DNA of 64,000 nucleotides. Origin: Chondrosia reniformis (Eukaryota; Porifera; Demospongiae; Chondrillida; Chondrillidae). Location: positions 2,048,501 through 2,112,500 of the forward strand of contig OX359202.1 of NCBI GenBank assembly GCA_947172415.1. The letters run 5' to 3'. Made by a program: the position numbers and the translations under genes. Position 1 is the stretch's first letter; every line of letters begins with the position of its first letter. Below the pieces are notes generated by a model. It searched no databases. It was given only the letters and a program-made list of their open reading frames with translations, and had not been told where the DNA came from. Positions 1 through 12,900 of this stretch are shown here, in pieces.

Positions 1-348
1 AAGCTATACATATAACATATACGTATATAAGAATTTCCTTCATTAAATATGTACAGTTGTGCCATTTGTGCTAAGACACATAAAAATGTACATAAAACTT
101 AACTACCTGGATAAAAATTATTACCCAATTTCCTTGTACGTATATATGTGTACTAGACCAGATGATAACTACACAATCCTTTATAACTCATTAGGAAGTG
201 GTTATGTATAGCAACAAATGCACTATCCTCAACTTGCTTACTATAAAAAGTGAATTTGAAACATTATCTACACCATCCTGAATTTGATTGACAGAATAAG
301 TAAGTAAAAACATTAGAAATGCAATGCATTTGGTTTGACTTTCAAATA

Positions 349-686
349 CAGTAGAAGCTCTCAATTATCAGATTCAAAGAGGGCCAGATGGTAAGACCAG
401 ATAAGTGAAACTGCCAGATATGTGAATCACAATACAACACATTGTGCACAATTATAAAAACGTTATTAAAACAGTGTGTAAATGCACGTCCGCAAGTTTA
501 TCTTAAGTTGCTCCATCCTTCAGGTGGTCGAATACTGTTATTAAATCCTCTAGGGTAAGAACTACACGCTTTCTTTTCCTGGAATTACTCTTCTCACTGC
601 TCAAAGTAGCCATTTTGCTATCACCACGAAGGCCAGATAATCCAAGCAGCAGGTTAATTGGGGTGTGGATCAGTGAGGTTCTACTA
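349..686 (-). mobile_element. Tigger/pogo-type MITE with transposase N-terminal remnant
   Basis: The left end CAGTAGAAGCTC and the right end (reverse complement TAGTAGAACCTC) are inverted and flanked by TA on both sides (347-348 and 687-688), as expected for Tc1/pogo-type insertion. On the minus strand the interior keeps a short reading frame with a basic KRKRVVLTLEDL stretch, which resembles the start of pogo/Tigger transposases where the first helix-turn-helix begins. The rest of a transposase is missing, so this is a non-autonomous or deleted copy. A second member of the same family lies at 32659-32973 and shares the subterminal block. Plain DNA transposon relic; family assignment is by termini and the basic motif only. 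Confidence 0.7.
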
Positions 687-818
687 TACAATCTACAACA
701 GTCTATTAATACTAGTGATAATAACATTTTTACTTTGAGCAAGTCCACCTTCACTTAAGACACCACGCACCAAGGTAACCATATTGCTAAGTATGTCTTA
801 AATGAGAGAGAGACTGAC

Positions 819-3177
819 CTTTGCTCTTCAACAGTGGAATGATAAGATCCTTCTTTTTCCCTCTTTCAGCCTTAGCAAATGCATTACATTTCTGCTCATC
901 CATCAGGAAGATGTCTGCATTAGCCATCAGTAAAGACTGGACGCAATGGAAGTGTCCTTTCAGGCAGGCAATATGCAGAGCTGTCTGCCTGTTTCCCTTC
1001 AACTGTGTGTCCGGAGGGATGGCTTGGGTGAGCATCCAGTGTACTGCATCCAGCTGGTCCGCCTGGGACAAACACAAACACACACTGTAACAGAAGGTCA
1101 AAACTAATCAACCAATCAAATTGCACATTGATAAAATAAGGATTTCTTCTGCATCAAATTCATCTCTTGGATGAGCCAGCCAAGAGATGAATTGTACATT
1201 GAGAAATAATATAGCTATATATTTATATAGATGCAAACACAATATATCTCAAACCTGCAGTAGTTTTAATACTTTTTGTCTGTATAAATGGATGCCATGG
1301 TGACTAGCTATTGCTAATTCATAATATTTGCTTTTCCTTTCTTAGAACTTAAACTAGACAACTAGCAATCTGTTTTATTGAGCATCAGTAATATTTAACA
1401 GTGTACTGTATTAATAATTTGTTCGATTCCAACCGAATGATTTACAATAATTCCTCACTAAATCATTACTGACATTTATATTTAACAGGTTTGCATGTTC
1501 TGACCCAGAGGAGAAAATGTATAAACCAGTTTGTATGTATCTTTGCTGATGCTTATTAAACCAATAACCCACTTACTACTATAATGATACCAAGTCTACA
1601 CAGTCCAATGATAAACTACCCAGCCTCATCACATTAGCATGAAATGCATTAAATAGCACAAGACATCAATTAAAGGCACCATTAGAAAGCCATTAAACCA
1701 ATCAGAAGACTCAAAGAAGGAAAATGAATGACACCAATTAGAATAACCTTTCAAAGAAAACTAATTTATATGAATGTGGTGTTGCCTTCTCAAGCATGTA
1801 CAAAATTCCCTACAAAACACATACAGATCTTTTACACTCCATAAACATTAAATATTAGTTTACATACGTACAAACATATAATAAGGCAATATTTACACAA
1901 GTAATGCAAATGTATTCAGCAGTGCATGCTTGTAAGCCGGCAAAGGACACTGCTTTTATACACCGAGTGCTGATCTTTGAGTGGGTGAAAAGAGTGAGTA
2001 TAAGAGGAACATGGGAGGAGATATCATGTTGAAATGAGCAACATAACAAATTAGGAATGGTTCTTATCAGAGGTTACAGAATGTAAATGCAGCTCAATAT
2101 ATACAGAATACTGTAAGGGTTGGCAGATTGGCAATTTTGAGAACAATCAGCTAATATTTTAACCAGCAAACTACAACAAAAGTAGAAGAATAACTGCCTG
2201 GTCAGTAAAATCTACCAAATGCCATAATTTGTGCAATTTGCCAAATTTTCCGAAAATATCATATATGGCAAGATAATAATCTAAACTAAATAAGTAATGT
2301 ACGTAAATACTTTACAGACTCTAGGAAGGATAATATATACATATGAAATAAATGGTAGCGTGAATTATCTAACAGTATGCGGTTTGTAGCCGTGGCTTCT
2401 TTGGACAGTTAGGGCTGGTTAAGTCTAGTTTGACACCTCAATATTACAACTGCCTGATTGACCAAGAATGTAGCAATATTACATGAAGCGTAATCTCAAA
2501 CAACTATAGCCGACATATTGACTGAGATGTCCAGAGCTATCCCTGCATGATAGGCACACTTTCATCACTCTAGAGTACTGTCTGCTCATAGTATTCATGG
2601 CTAACATAACATTGAACGTTTGTATGTAAGCAGCTATAAATGTTAACAATACGATAGTACTAAGACAAGAATGGTGCAAGTGCCAAGTCACCAGAAACAG
2701 TCAGCACACCAATGTACCACAAGTACTACACAACAAACAATGTATGGTCATGCATAAAGCTATGAACCATGAAAACATAGGCGTCACGGGAAGGTACGAT
2801 TGTTTTTGAAATTTATAAGGCATTTTCCTAAATGTGGTTAATTTTTGCAGTCGTACCAGTCAGGTTATTTCTTACTGATTTACAAGTGTCATCTTTTCAA
2901 ACGTAGCAAAATGGACTTACACAGACTAATCACATTATTTTTAGCAATGAGATAAAACAATAGTGCAAGTAGTGCATAGTCGTTCGCATACCTCCACTGC
3001 TTCATGTAATGCGGTATAGCCTTTCGGACCGGGCAAGGGAGAGGTGAAGTACTTGACCGGATTAGCAACTGAACAATATATCTTTTCTAAACCGTCAACA
3101 GACCCTTCTCGACAGCACTTTTGGATCTCAGCTAACTTTTCCACATCGATCGACTGTTCAGCAACTACTGAAGCCAT
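819..3177 (-). CDS. Ankyrin-repeat protein, 5' exons (3' end not found)
   Basis: Two exons are seen: 2992-3177 (ATG at 3177) and 819-1062, joined in phase 0 across a 1.9-kb GT-AG intron; the second ends at a GT donor leaving one base of a split codon. The joined product begins MASVVAEQSIDVEKL and holds two ankyrin repeats: one starts GYTALHEAVE and runs across the splice junction, the next starts RQTALHIACLKGHF. A lysine-rich stretch (AERGKKKD) follows. Ankyrin repeats are protein-interaction modules, so the specific role cannot be told. No third exon could be identified between 1 and 818, so the C-terminus is missing from this model or lies beyond the window. The start is chosen because it is the first ATG of an open exon ending in a good donor. 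Confidence 0.7.
1063..2991 (-). other. Intron 1 of the ankyrin-repeat gene
   Basis: AT-rich sequence between the donor GT at 2991-2990 and the acceptor AG before 1062. No exon, RNA gene or mobile element could be recognised in it on either strand. Confidence 0.6.
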
Positions 3178-3973
3178 TCCTTCCTTCAGAAAGCAGACAT
3201 TTCTAGCTCATGTGATCACGGCATCACGTGCAAATCGTTACTGACGTCATTTCAGCATTATTATGTGCTTATATACCGGGTATATAAGCTAACAGGTAAA
3301 TAGGTAACAAGGCCAGTACTTTGCCTAATGTATGCTATTACACTTTCTTCACTGAAATCATTTGATCACTTCATTATAATAATAATCACAGTGATAATCA
3401 AATTATTGTTGAATTACAGCTGGTTTTGTTAATCAATGCTCCAGATCTGCGACACTGAGCCGCAGTTGCCACTAGTAATATCCCTGTATAATAATTACAT
3501 ACTTATTATTTCTCTATAAAAGCAGTGATTCCTTTACTGAACCAGTTTAAACTAACTAAAAGAAATGTATTAATAATACACAGTTTAACCAAATTTAAAA
3601 TAATTCACTTGTCTAATGCTAACTGTACAGCTGGTCCTAATATTGAACTACAAATCTGATTTGAATCATGCAAGAGCATTTTTAGACAAGAATTAGTAAA
3701 TTAGCAGGACAAGCCAGGGCAAAGCTAAAGAATGAGTAAATCTATCCTATGTAGCAGAATTATAGGTAGACCAGGTAAATTGGCAGCATCTTTAAGGCAT
3801 GCAACTCATGGAGGCTGATTACGTAGAACAAGTGCAGTATAAGAACACGCACAGTAATTCTACTGAAAAGCAAGCTGATACATATCTCAATCTTCACAGA
3901 CTCCTGGCATGTGTTTCACTGTAATAATCATCATAGTATAACGAAACATTTTAAAAAGTAGATTCTGCATCAG
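3178..3973. other. Intergenic region between ankyrin gene and hnRNP L copy A
   Basis: About 0.8 kb separating the 3' end of hnRNP L copy A from the start codon of the ankyrin gene, both on the minus strand. It should hold the promoter of the ankyrin gene; no clear coding sequence or repeat is visible. Confidence 0.5.
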
Positions 3974-6900
3974 TTACACCTTATCTAGATTAGGGGTAGG
4001 TGAAAATGCCAACTTGAATGTGAAAGCACGGCCGTCTACAACAGGAAGGAAAGAAAACAACTTGTCTACTAGATCCATACATACCTACACAACAACTCAG
4101 CTCTCAGCAGTTGACAGAACTAGTCTACTCACCTGTAACATGTAGTGTTTTGTGGTTGACAAGGACAAATGCATCCAGAGCAGTCTCTATTGTTCCCCAT
4201 TCCAAAAGTCCAGTGGAACTCTTACCACCCTGACTTATGAACTTGATAGTAACAGGTAGAGGAGCAGACGATTCTGAAAATATAGTATTTATTGTTTCAT
4301 CGGTTGCATCAGGTGGAGCATTGTAGAAGTGAAGTATCTTGGTAGGGCCAATGATTCGGTTCTTACTAGTACCTTCTACAGTCAGAAACCTGTAGAATAA
4401 TGAATTAAACAGTAGACAGCTACATACATGACATATGTGCGTATATGAAGTAATAGTTAAAGACTATGTCAACAGGACATCTCTTGAGCCTACATGTACG
4501 CATAGTTAAATATACAGACCTGTTATTTCTAGACTGAGAAAAGTCCTTCCAGCAAGGGCTTCCATCTGGAAGCAACTCTACAGTCTGCCCATGATCTGCT
4601 ATAAAGTCATGCTTGGACAACCTACATATATCAACATGTTGCAATATATACAATATAGCCGAGAGAGGTAATAAAACCATGCCAAGTATATATAGGGGTT
4701 AGGGAGTCCAATGAGTATGCTGACTTGTGGACAACTATTCTCTTAATGAATTGCAAGACCTAAAATCCTTACAAGAAATATAAAGTAGAATTGGTTATTC
4801 AGTAAAGGGTTTAAAAACTCACGCTAACTCAAGTTCAGTCCCAAAGAGTACACATTTTGATAGAAATTGGATGGCATTCTTTACGGCAGTAGGATTATCC
4901 AAGTGGACCATTGCTGTACCTTTCTTGTTGACCAAGATCTTCACCTTCAGTACATTGCCATAGGAACAAAAGAGATTAAAGAGACCATCGCAGTTGACAT
5001 TCTTGTCCAGTCCGTACACCATCACTACAGAACCAGGGATGGCTGGAGAGGGGCCAGGGTTCATGGCTGGGACAGGTACTCCAGGGATCCCTCCTGGGGG
5101 ACCATGTGGACCACCTGTACACACAACAAGTCAACAATACATAAACGTACATCATAAAAATTTATGATTAATCAGAAAAACTTCAGCATGGATAATACAA
5201 TAGTAAGAAACAGCAAAACAAGAGTGCACAAATGTACATACGTACATCCCTATATACCCTTCTCATTAGTGCTATTGGCTTTCTTAGCTTCCATCCCTAT
5301 ATACCCTTCTCATTTGTGCTATTGGCTTTCTTAGCTTCCATCCCTATATACCCTTCTCATTTGTGCTATTGGCTTTCTTAGCTTACATCCCTATATACCC
5401 TTCTCATTTGTGCTATTGGCTTTCTTAGCTTACATCCCTATATACCCTTCTCATTTGTGCTATTGGCTTTCTTAGCTTCCATCCCTATATACCCTTCTCA
5501 TTTGTGCTATTGGCTTTCTTAGCTTCCATCCCTATATACCCTTCTCATGTGTGCTATTGGCTTTCTTAGCTTCCATCCCTATATACCCTTCTCATTTGTG
5601 CTATTGGCTTTCTTAGCTTCCATCCCTATATACCCTTCTCATTTGTGCTATTGGCTTTCTTAGCTTCCATCCCTATATACCCTTCTCATTTGTGCTATTG
5701 GCTTTCTTAGCTTCCATCCCTATATACCCTTCTCATTTGTGCTATTGGCTTTCTTAGCTTCCATCCCTATATACCCTTCTCATTTGTGCTATTGGCTTTC
5801 TTAGCTTCCATCCCTATATACCCTTCTCATTTGTGCTATTGGCTTTCTTAGCTTCCATCCCTATATACCCTTCTCATGTGTGCTATTGGCTTTCTTAGCT
5901 TCCATCCCCATATACCCTTCTCATTTGTGCTATTGGCTTTCTTAGCTTCCATCCCTATATACCCTTCTCATTTGTGCTATTGGCTTTCTTAGCTTCCATC
6001 CCTATATACCCTTCTCATTTGTGCTATTGGCTTTCTTAGCTTCCATCCCTATATACCCTTCTCATTTGTGCTATTGGCTTTCTTAGCTTCCATCCCTATA
6101 TACCCTTCTCATTTGTGCTATTGGCTTTCTTAGCTTCCATCCCTATATACCCTTCTCATTTGTGCTATTGGCTTTCTTAGCTTCCATCCCTATATACCCT
6201 TCTCATTTGTGCTATTGGCTTTCTTAGCTTCCATCCCTATATACCCTTCTCATTTGTGCTATTGGCTTTCTTAGCTTACATCCCTATATACCCTTCTCAT
6301 TTGTGCTATTGGCTTTCTTAGCTTCCATCCCTATATACCCTTCTCATTTGTGCTATTGGCTTTCTTAGCTTCCATCCCTATATACCCTTCTCATTTGTGC
6401 TATTGGCTTTCTTAGCTTCCATCCCTATATACCCTTCTCATTTGTGCTATTGGCTTTCTTAGCTTCCATCCCTATATACCCTTCTCATTTGTGCTATTGG
6501 CTTTCTTAGCTTCCATCCCTATATACCCTTCTCATTTGTGCTATTGGCTTTCTTAGCTTATTGGCAGTATTCAGTTGCACCATAGATTCAAGTTATTACT
6601 TCTTTTACACTTTGGCTACTATATTTAGCTATTATAGTGGCTAGGTGCACTGCTACAGTTAGGCTAAAGGCATCTAAGATGTATGCCTTAGTATATAAAT
6701 AATATATGATTAACAAACGTGCTGATAAAGAGAATAATTAAATTTCTACAGTTTGATTAGGTTCTAGGAAAGTATGTCTAAGTTGAAAGTGCCCATACCA
6801 TATTGAGGTGGTCCTTGAGGCTGGCCATATGATTCTCTGTAACCTTGCTGGTAACCCTGTTGATAATGAGGTTGGTAGTTCATAGCTGCCTGAGGCATTG

Positions 6901-9900
6901 GTTGTGGTCGCATTCCACCCATCCTTTGGCCTGTAGAAGGAACAGAAACACATTCATCATAATGAACCACAGTTCAAGAGGAAATTGTAATCAGAAATAC
7001 ACAAATAATGATAATGCGATAGGTAGCCTGTTTTACAAATCTAGATAAGTTCTCCATTATCCATACAAGAGGTTCCTACTAGCCAAAGTCCTAGCAGGGT
7101 TGTTGAGGGGAGTACTACGCTGTATTTATTGCATTTCCAAGGATATACTCACTCCAATAAACAAAACATATGTACGTAGCTACATACGTACCTATCGGAC
7201 AACACATGACATGGAATTTCCTAGGAGTCTATATTCATGACTTATTTCTATTATATTCTTCATCTGTATAGACTTGACCCTGTAGACTCGGTTAATAGGC
7301 TATCTATTCATAGCAAATAATACATCATGATGATAGGAAGTGAACTTGCCTGAGTTAAGTACATCAATCTGTACTGCACTAGCCTATATGGAATGCATAG
7401 CCGTCTATATGGAATGCATAGCCGTCTATATTCCGTATAGGCTATTAGATCTCTACTAGATCTCTCAACAAACCCTGAGGTGCACAGTCTATTGTTTGAC
7501 CCCTTTCTTCAATATTCTCATAACTGGCACATTTGAAATCCTTTCTAATTCAAGGCAATATTTTATAGGCTGATGACATTAACACAGTCTACAACACTAG
7601 TTGAATATACGTATGTGGGCAATAGTAGGACCTACAAACCCTCCCTGTAAGTTGGTGAAATATGAAGATGCTAGCTAGAACGTTGACAGGGCAACACATA
7701 CACAACATAAGACTCACCTTGCAATGAAATATCATAGGTCATGTCATCATTCTTATTCACATTCACTTTCTGGGTCTAGGAATAAAAAATATTAAGAAAA
7801 ATTAGTAACGAATATTTACTTAGAAAACATAAATATGCCAGATGTTAGAACACAAATGTATGTACATTAAACACAATACAAAATTTCTAAAGAGGAATTT
7901 CATATGAAAAGGACCTCAATTCACATTTTTAAATCCCACTTTGAATTGTTGTACTAAATCACTTCAGTACACTTTTAACCCAAGAGAGTTTTCAAACCCA
8001 GAGGGAAGTAACCATTAACATACACCACAAAATAGGAATTGTCAAAGGCAAGAGACAGTTGACAGAAACTGCATCCTCATCCTAAGCTGTATAGGTTTAA
8101 GTTGTATAGGTATAATACGTAGGTCCAGGAAAATAGTCTGTTCTATTCGTATATTTCCTTGGCCTTGTATTCATCCTTTGTACAACAAATCCAAATACGG
8201 TACAAAATTGGATCCAATTGTGACCACGCATCATGTACAGGTCTTGGAAGAGTAACATCCTAAGACTGATGGATTCACAAAACCTGGCCAGTGCAAAAGC
8301 CAGTGAAAGGTTCCCATAGCAACAACTTATCTGTACCTCAGATCCAGATGCTCCAACCAACAACTTGTAACCTTTTACTGTCATTGTATTGAACTACTCA
8401 CAAGAACACATTTCATCTCACCTCCTGTTTTGAAATTACCATTCTTGAAATAATAATATAATACTTTATTTTTATTTTCATATTTCTGATGTTCATGAGG
8501 TAAAAACGATATACAGTGGACCTCACTTAATAGAATACACCAAGGACTGCTTAAAATTATTAGCTTAACCAAATTATTCCATTATCGAATTGTGTTATAC
8601 TGTGAGCTTTATGTGTTAAACGTTTTGTGCTAATCAGTCTACATAGATGTTAAAACTATAACAAGTTTTTAGCGCAATCAATTAAACGAAAAGACCTTTC
8701 TTGGAAGATAAATTAAACGTTATTGATTCTTCTTCTCCCTGCACACACTACCAAGTCCGTATTTCCATGCAATCACATGATCTGGTGCAAGTGCTACAAG
8801 GACACAGATCCAATTTCAGGATGATTAATTAGAGTAGCAACAATATTATTACAATAATAGTATAGATTCTTTGCCACTAGCGCTGTTACCTAGGAAACCA
8901 CTACACCCACGGGACAGGTATTCATATTTTCGAGAGGTATGTAGGCAGGTAGGTAACAGATCTAGACCCAAAGGAAATAGCCACGTTCAGTTGATCGTTT
9001 TTACCATGCCGACGTCTTATTGTGTTGCTGGTTGTACCAATTGTCATTGTAAAGATGCACGCCCTATCGCTTATATCAATTTTGGAATGACAGCAGTTGA
9101 AGGCAAAGATGGATGGCTGCCAGTCAATGAGTGAACATTGATGGATCAGCCTGGCAACTGTTTGCTGGAGATAGAGTTTGCTCCATCCATTTTGTCTCTG
9201 AAGAGAAGAACGACAACCCGACACACCCTGGATATGTTCCCACGCTGAATATGACAGGAGACGTATTCACAGCAGTGGTCAGTACAGCAACAGAACAATC
9301 TATCAGCTGAGTTGAACGACGTTCAGCTCGAGAAGATCACAAATGTTGTCAGTTTGAAGAAGAAACAGCACCAGTTGCCAACATCTCTGTCCTTAGAAGA
9401 ATTGTCTCTATTGAGCATTCTTATCCTTGTGTTGACTGCGAGTCCATCTGGGAACCTCCAACCAAAGTAGCTAAACGCAATGGGAATAGCTTCAGCCTCC
9501 CATCTCTTGAGTTGAAAAGCACAGGTTAGATATTTGGGTGTCTTTGTTTGCTTGCTGTTGTTGCAAGTGTACATGCACATGTATGGATGTATGATTAATT
9601 GTGCATGTAAATGAAGCAAGCACTTATCTTGATTTGTTATATGTGTCCATGTTGCCAGACAGACCCTTTAGCTATGAAGATCTGCAAGCCATGTTTACAT
9701 AGTGCAGACTACAGTTGTGACAAACTGTCCAGTAAGTCTAGGCATTGAACATATATAGTTAGGATTTCAAAAGAAAAAATGAAATTATCTCTTTTCAAAC
9801 ATGGTATCCTCTGCGCCTAATTTTAACAGCCAAAACGACCTTTGTAGGTACATGTGGTACAGTCCTCTAGTAGGACTCCTGCAGCTGTGCTAGGTCAGGT

Positions 9901-12900
9901 AGCTTGGCCATTTGCCCTGCCACGTTTTGGGCAGGTAGGGCATTGGCTTACCTTCCCAGGCATAAAGTAAAGTCTCTGGGAATGAAGCGTTCCCAGAACG
10001 ATCAGCTGTTAGCGTAGTTTCATGAACCAGGCTCTATCTGTTCGTGGCGGTCATTTAATTGTGACACCTGTCTGAATAAATAATTATAAATGTACTTGAC
10101 TGAGGGTGAGCCACTATAGTCATACCGGCACCCCTCATTTAGCTTTGCCCTACCACCCATTATGGAGCTGTTCCGGGCCTGAAAATGAACTGACATGCCA
10201 TAAAAGTTCCCCCGCCGAATTAGTTCCCCCGGGCCTAAAACGGCAGCATAGTGGCTGCCAAATCAGTTCCGCTTTGCCGAATTTGGCCCCCCGTTCATTT
10301 ATGCCATTAAAATTGGCGGGAACAGTAGAGGTGTGACGACTACACAAGACGTAATCGTCATTTCTTCAAACGAAATCGATTGCAAAGCCGAGATGAGCGA
10401 GGAGAACAGTGGAGATAGCGTTCTAGAGGACGAAATCCTAGAAGAAGTGATAAAGTATGTTGTTGCAGGCAGTAAAGGCAGCCAATACAAGTACCGGGCC
10501 TGAAGGATGGGACAAGAACATGAAGCGATCTGTTAGGAAGAGAGCGAACAGAGTAATAATGAGGGGAGTGGAAGTGATGTACAGGAAAAAGAACAAGGAA
10601 GCAGTTAGAATAATACAGAGTAGAGAAGAACAGTTGCGGATCTTGGAGATGTGTCATTCAGACCCTACATCTGGACACTTTGGGGTTAAGAAGACATTCA
10701 ACCGAGTGAGGGAGAGGTTCTACTGGAAAGGGATGCGCAAAGATGCAGAAGAACTGGTTTGTTTAGATACATTCTATGCGCATTTCCAGAATGTTTTTAA
10801 TGTTTGCTCTCATTTCCATATGTACGTATATAGGTGAGCAAGTGCAGGCACTGGCAGATGATGAACAAAAAAGTGAACATAGCTAGGCCAGAGCTCCATC
10901 CCATTCCTGTGAAGTCACCCTGGTATCATTTAGGAATTGACTTTATTGGCCCTTACTCACCCCCATCTGCCAGTGGTAACAAGTATGTTCTGACGGTGTC
11001 CGACTACTTTACCAAGTTTGTGTGGGTGAAAGCCCTTCCAACAAAGGAAGCAAGTGGTGTGGCACAGGCACTGCGAGAGGTAAGATTCATGCATTGTCTG
11101 TCTCTTTCGCTGCACTTCTCTGCAGTCATCAAAACATACACCACACAAAGTGATGTTTGGCCGGAAAGCAGTTCTGCCAGTTGATTTTAACAGTCAGGAC
11201 AGCTGTGACCCCGAAGAAGCCTTGAAGGCATATGATGAGGAACCCCTCCCAGACCCAGCAGACATTGAAGCATACTGGAATAAAGTGAATGTGAAGGTGA
11301 AGGTGGGGGGGGGCAAATTCGGTATAACAGAACATCCACCAAGCCTGTGAGGGGTATGGGGTGCAAAGATCCACATTGCAGAACAAGATATTAGGAAAGA
11401 GTAGCCTCAATACAAGAAGTGGATCTCACCGGTGGCTTTTATTTAACGTATTACAAACGTTTATATAAAGTATTACAAATATAACTATAAGAAAATCATC
11501 ATATTAGCATAAGGGTTATAAGGGGTTAGAGAATACAGAATTTTCTTTCAACTATTAAGAATCTATTTTAATGCCATTAGATGGTTTTTGAATGTAGCTA
11601 TAAAAGCCATTGAGTTGAAAAGGAAGAATCTCCTTTAAATATCTGGTACAGATGTGTGTGTAAATGGATAAACCTATAATACATACATCATGCTTGTCTT
11701 GTCGCATCTTTCTGAGTTCCAACATAAGCTCCTGATTGATATGTTTGCGTCTGTCACTTTCATTTCTGTACCAAAGATGCAACAGGTAACCCAAGAACAA
11801 TTTCACAAAACAGTAAGGAGTAAAGGCATGCATTTTAGAAGCAATGGAAGAGCTGATTACAAAACATCTTTTACAGCTGAAAGACTTCTGATGATAGAGA
11901 ATTGCTAAAAATTGAATGTTACATACAGATCAGCATGACTTTGGGTTTAGCTGCCCTTGAATAAGGAGGAGGAATGGAATTTATTTTTACCTCAAATCAC
12001 TAACTGTACTCTCACTATTCTAAAAGGAACACCCTCAGCTCACACTGAGGCACTGTCACATGTTTGTGCAAAAGCAAATAACCCTGAGGCAATCACCAAG
12101 TATTTTGATCTCTGCAACAAAAAAGAAAATGGCCTAAGAAACCGCCCAGCTCAGATTTTTAACTGTGATGAAAGTGGACTACCCCCCTGACACACAAGCC
12201 ACCAAGCGTAGTTGCACAGGTTAGGCAGAAGCATCCATATGCAATCACTAGCAGCAACAAAGCACAATTAGCTTGTGGAAGTGCAGCTGGTCACTACATC
12301 CCCCCAAGGGTAATATTTGACCATAAGTCTCTTAATCCAGACTGGGCAATTGGAGAAATGCCTGGCATATTTTATGGTCTATCTGATAGTGGCTGGGTGG
12401 ACACAGAGCTATTTGAAGAGTGGTTCAAAAGCCACTTTTCACACCATGCACCACCTGCCAGACCATTCCTCCTGCTGCTGGATGGTCACTCATCACATCA
12501 GCAGCCAGAGCTGGTACAGGTAGCTGCCTCTGAAACAGTGATTGTATTTCGTCTGCCTCCACATACTACTCATCTACTGCAGCCTCTTGACAACTGTGCA
12601 TGTGGCTCCCTCAAGAGACACTGGGGAGAAGAGTGCCATCACTTTTGCAGTGACAACCCTGAAAAGGTTGTAAATTGGTACAACTTCTCCAGGATTTTCA
12701 ATTCAGCCTGGATGTCAGTAAGTAACATCATAGCAAGCTTTTGGGTAACTGGAATCTCTTGAATAGGAGAGCTGTACTATCACAACTCCCAGGATCATCA
12801 AAAGATGCTGATGCTTCAACATTACCTTCCTGCTTCTTTACCATTTGTGCCTTTCCACACTCCTCAATGGCCAAGCCACTTAATGTCACCCAATTCTGTT

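Noticed and set aside
5245-6557. CRISPR-like regular repeat
   Set aside because: Units are contiguous and identical with no unique spacers, and the locus is an intron of an animal gene.
10380-11405. Domesticated host integrase gene (GIN-like)
   Set aside because: The integrase parts are incomplete and broken and lie with other dead elements inside an intron; a fossil is the simpler reading.
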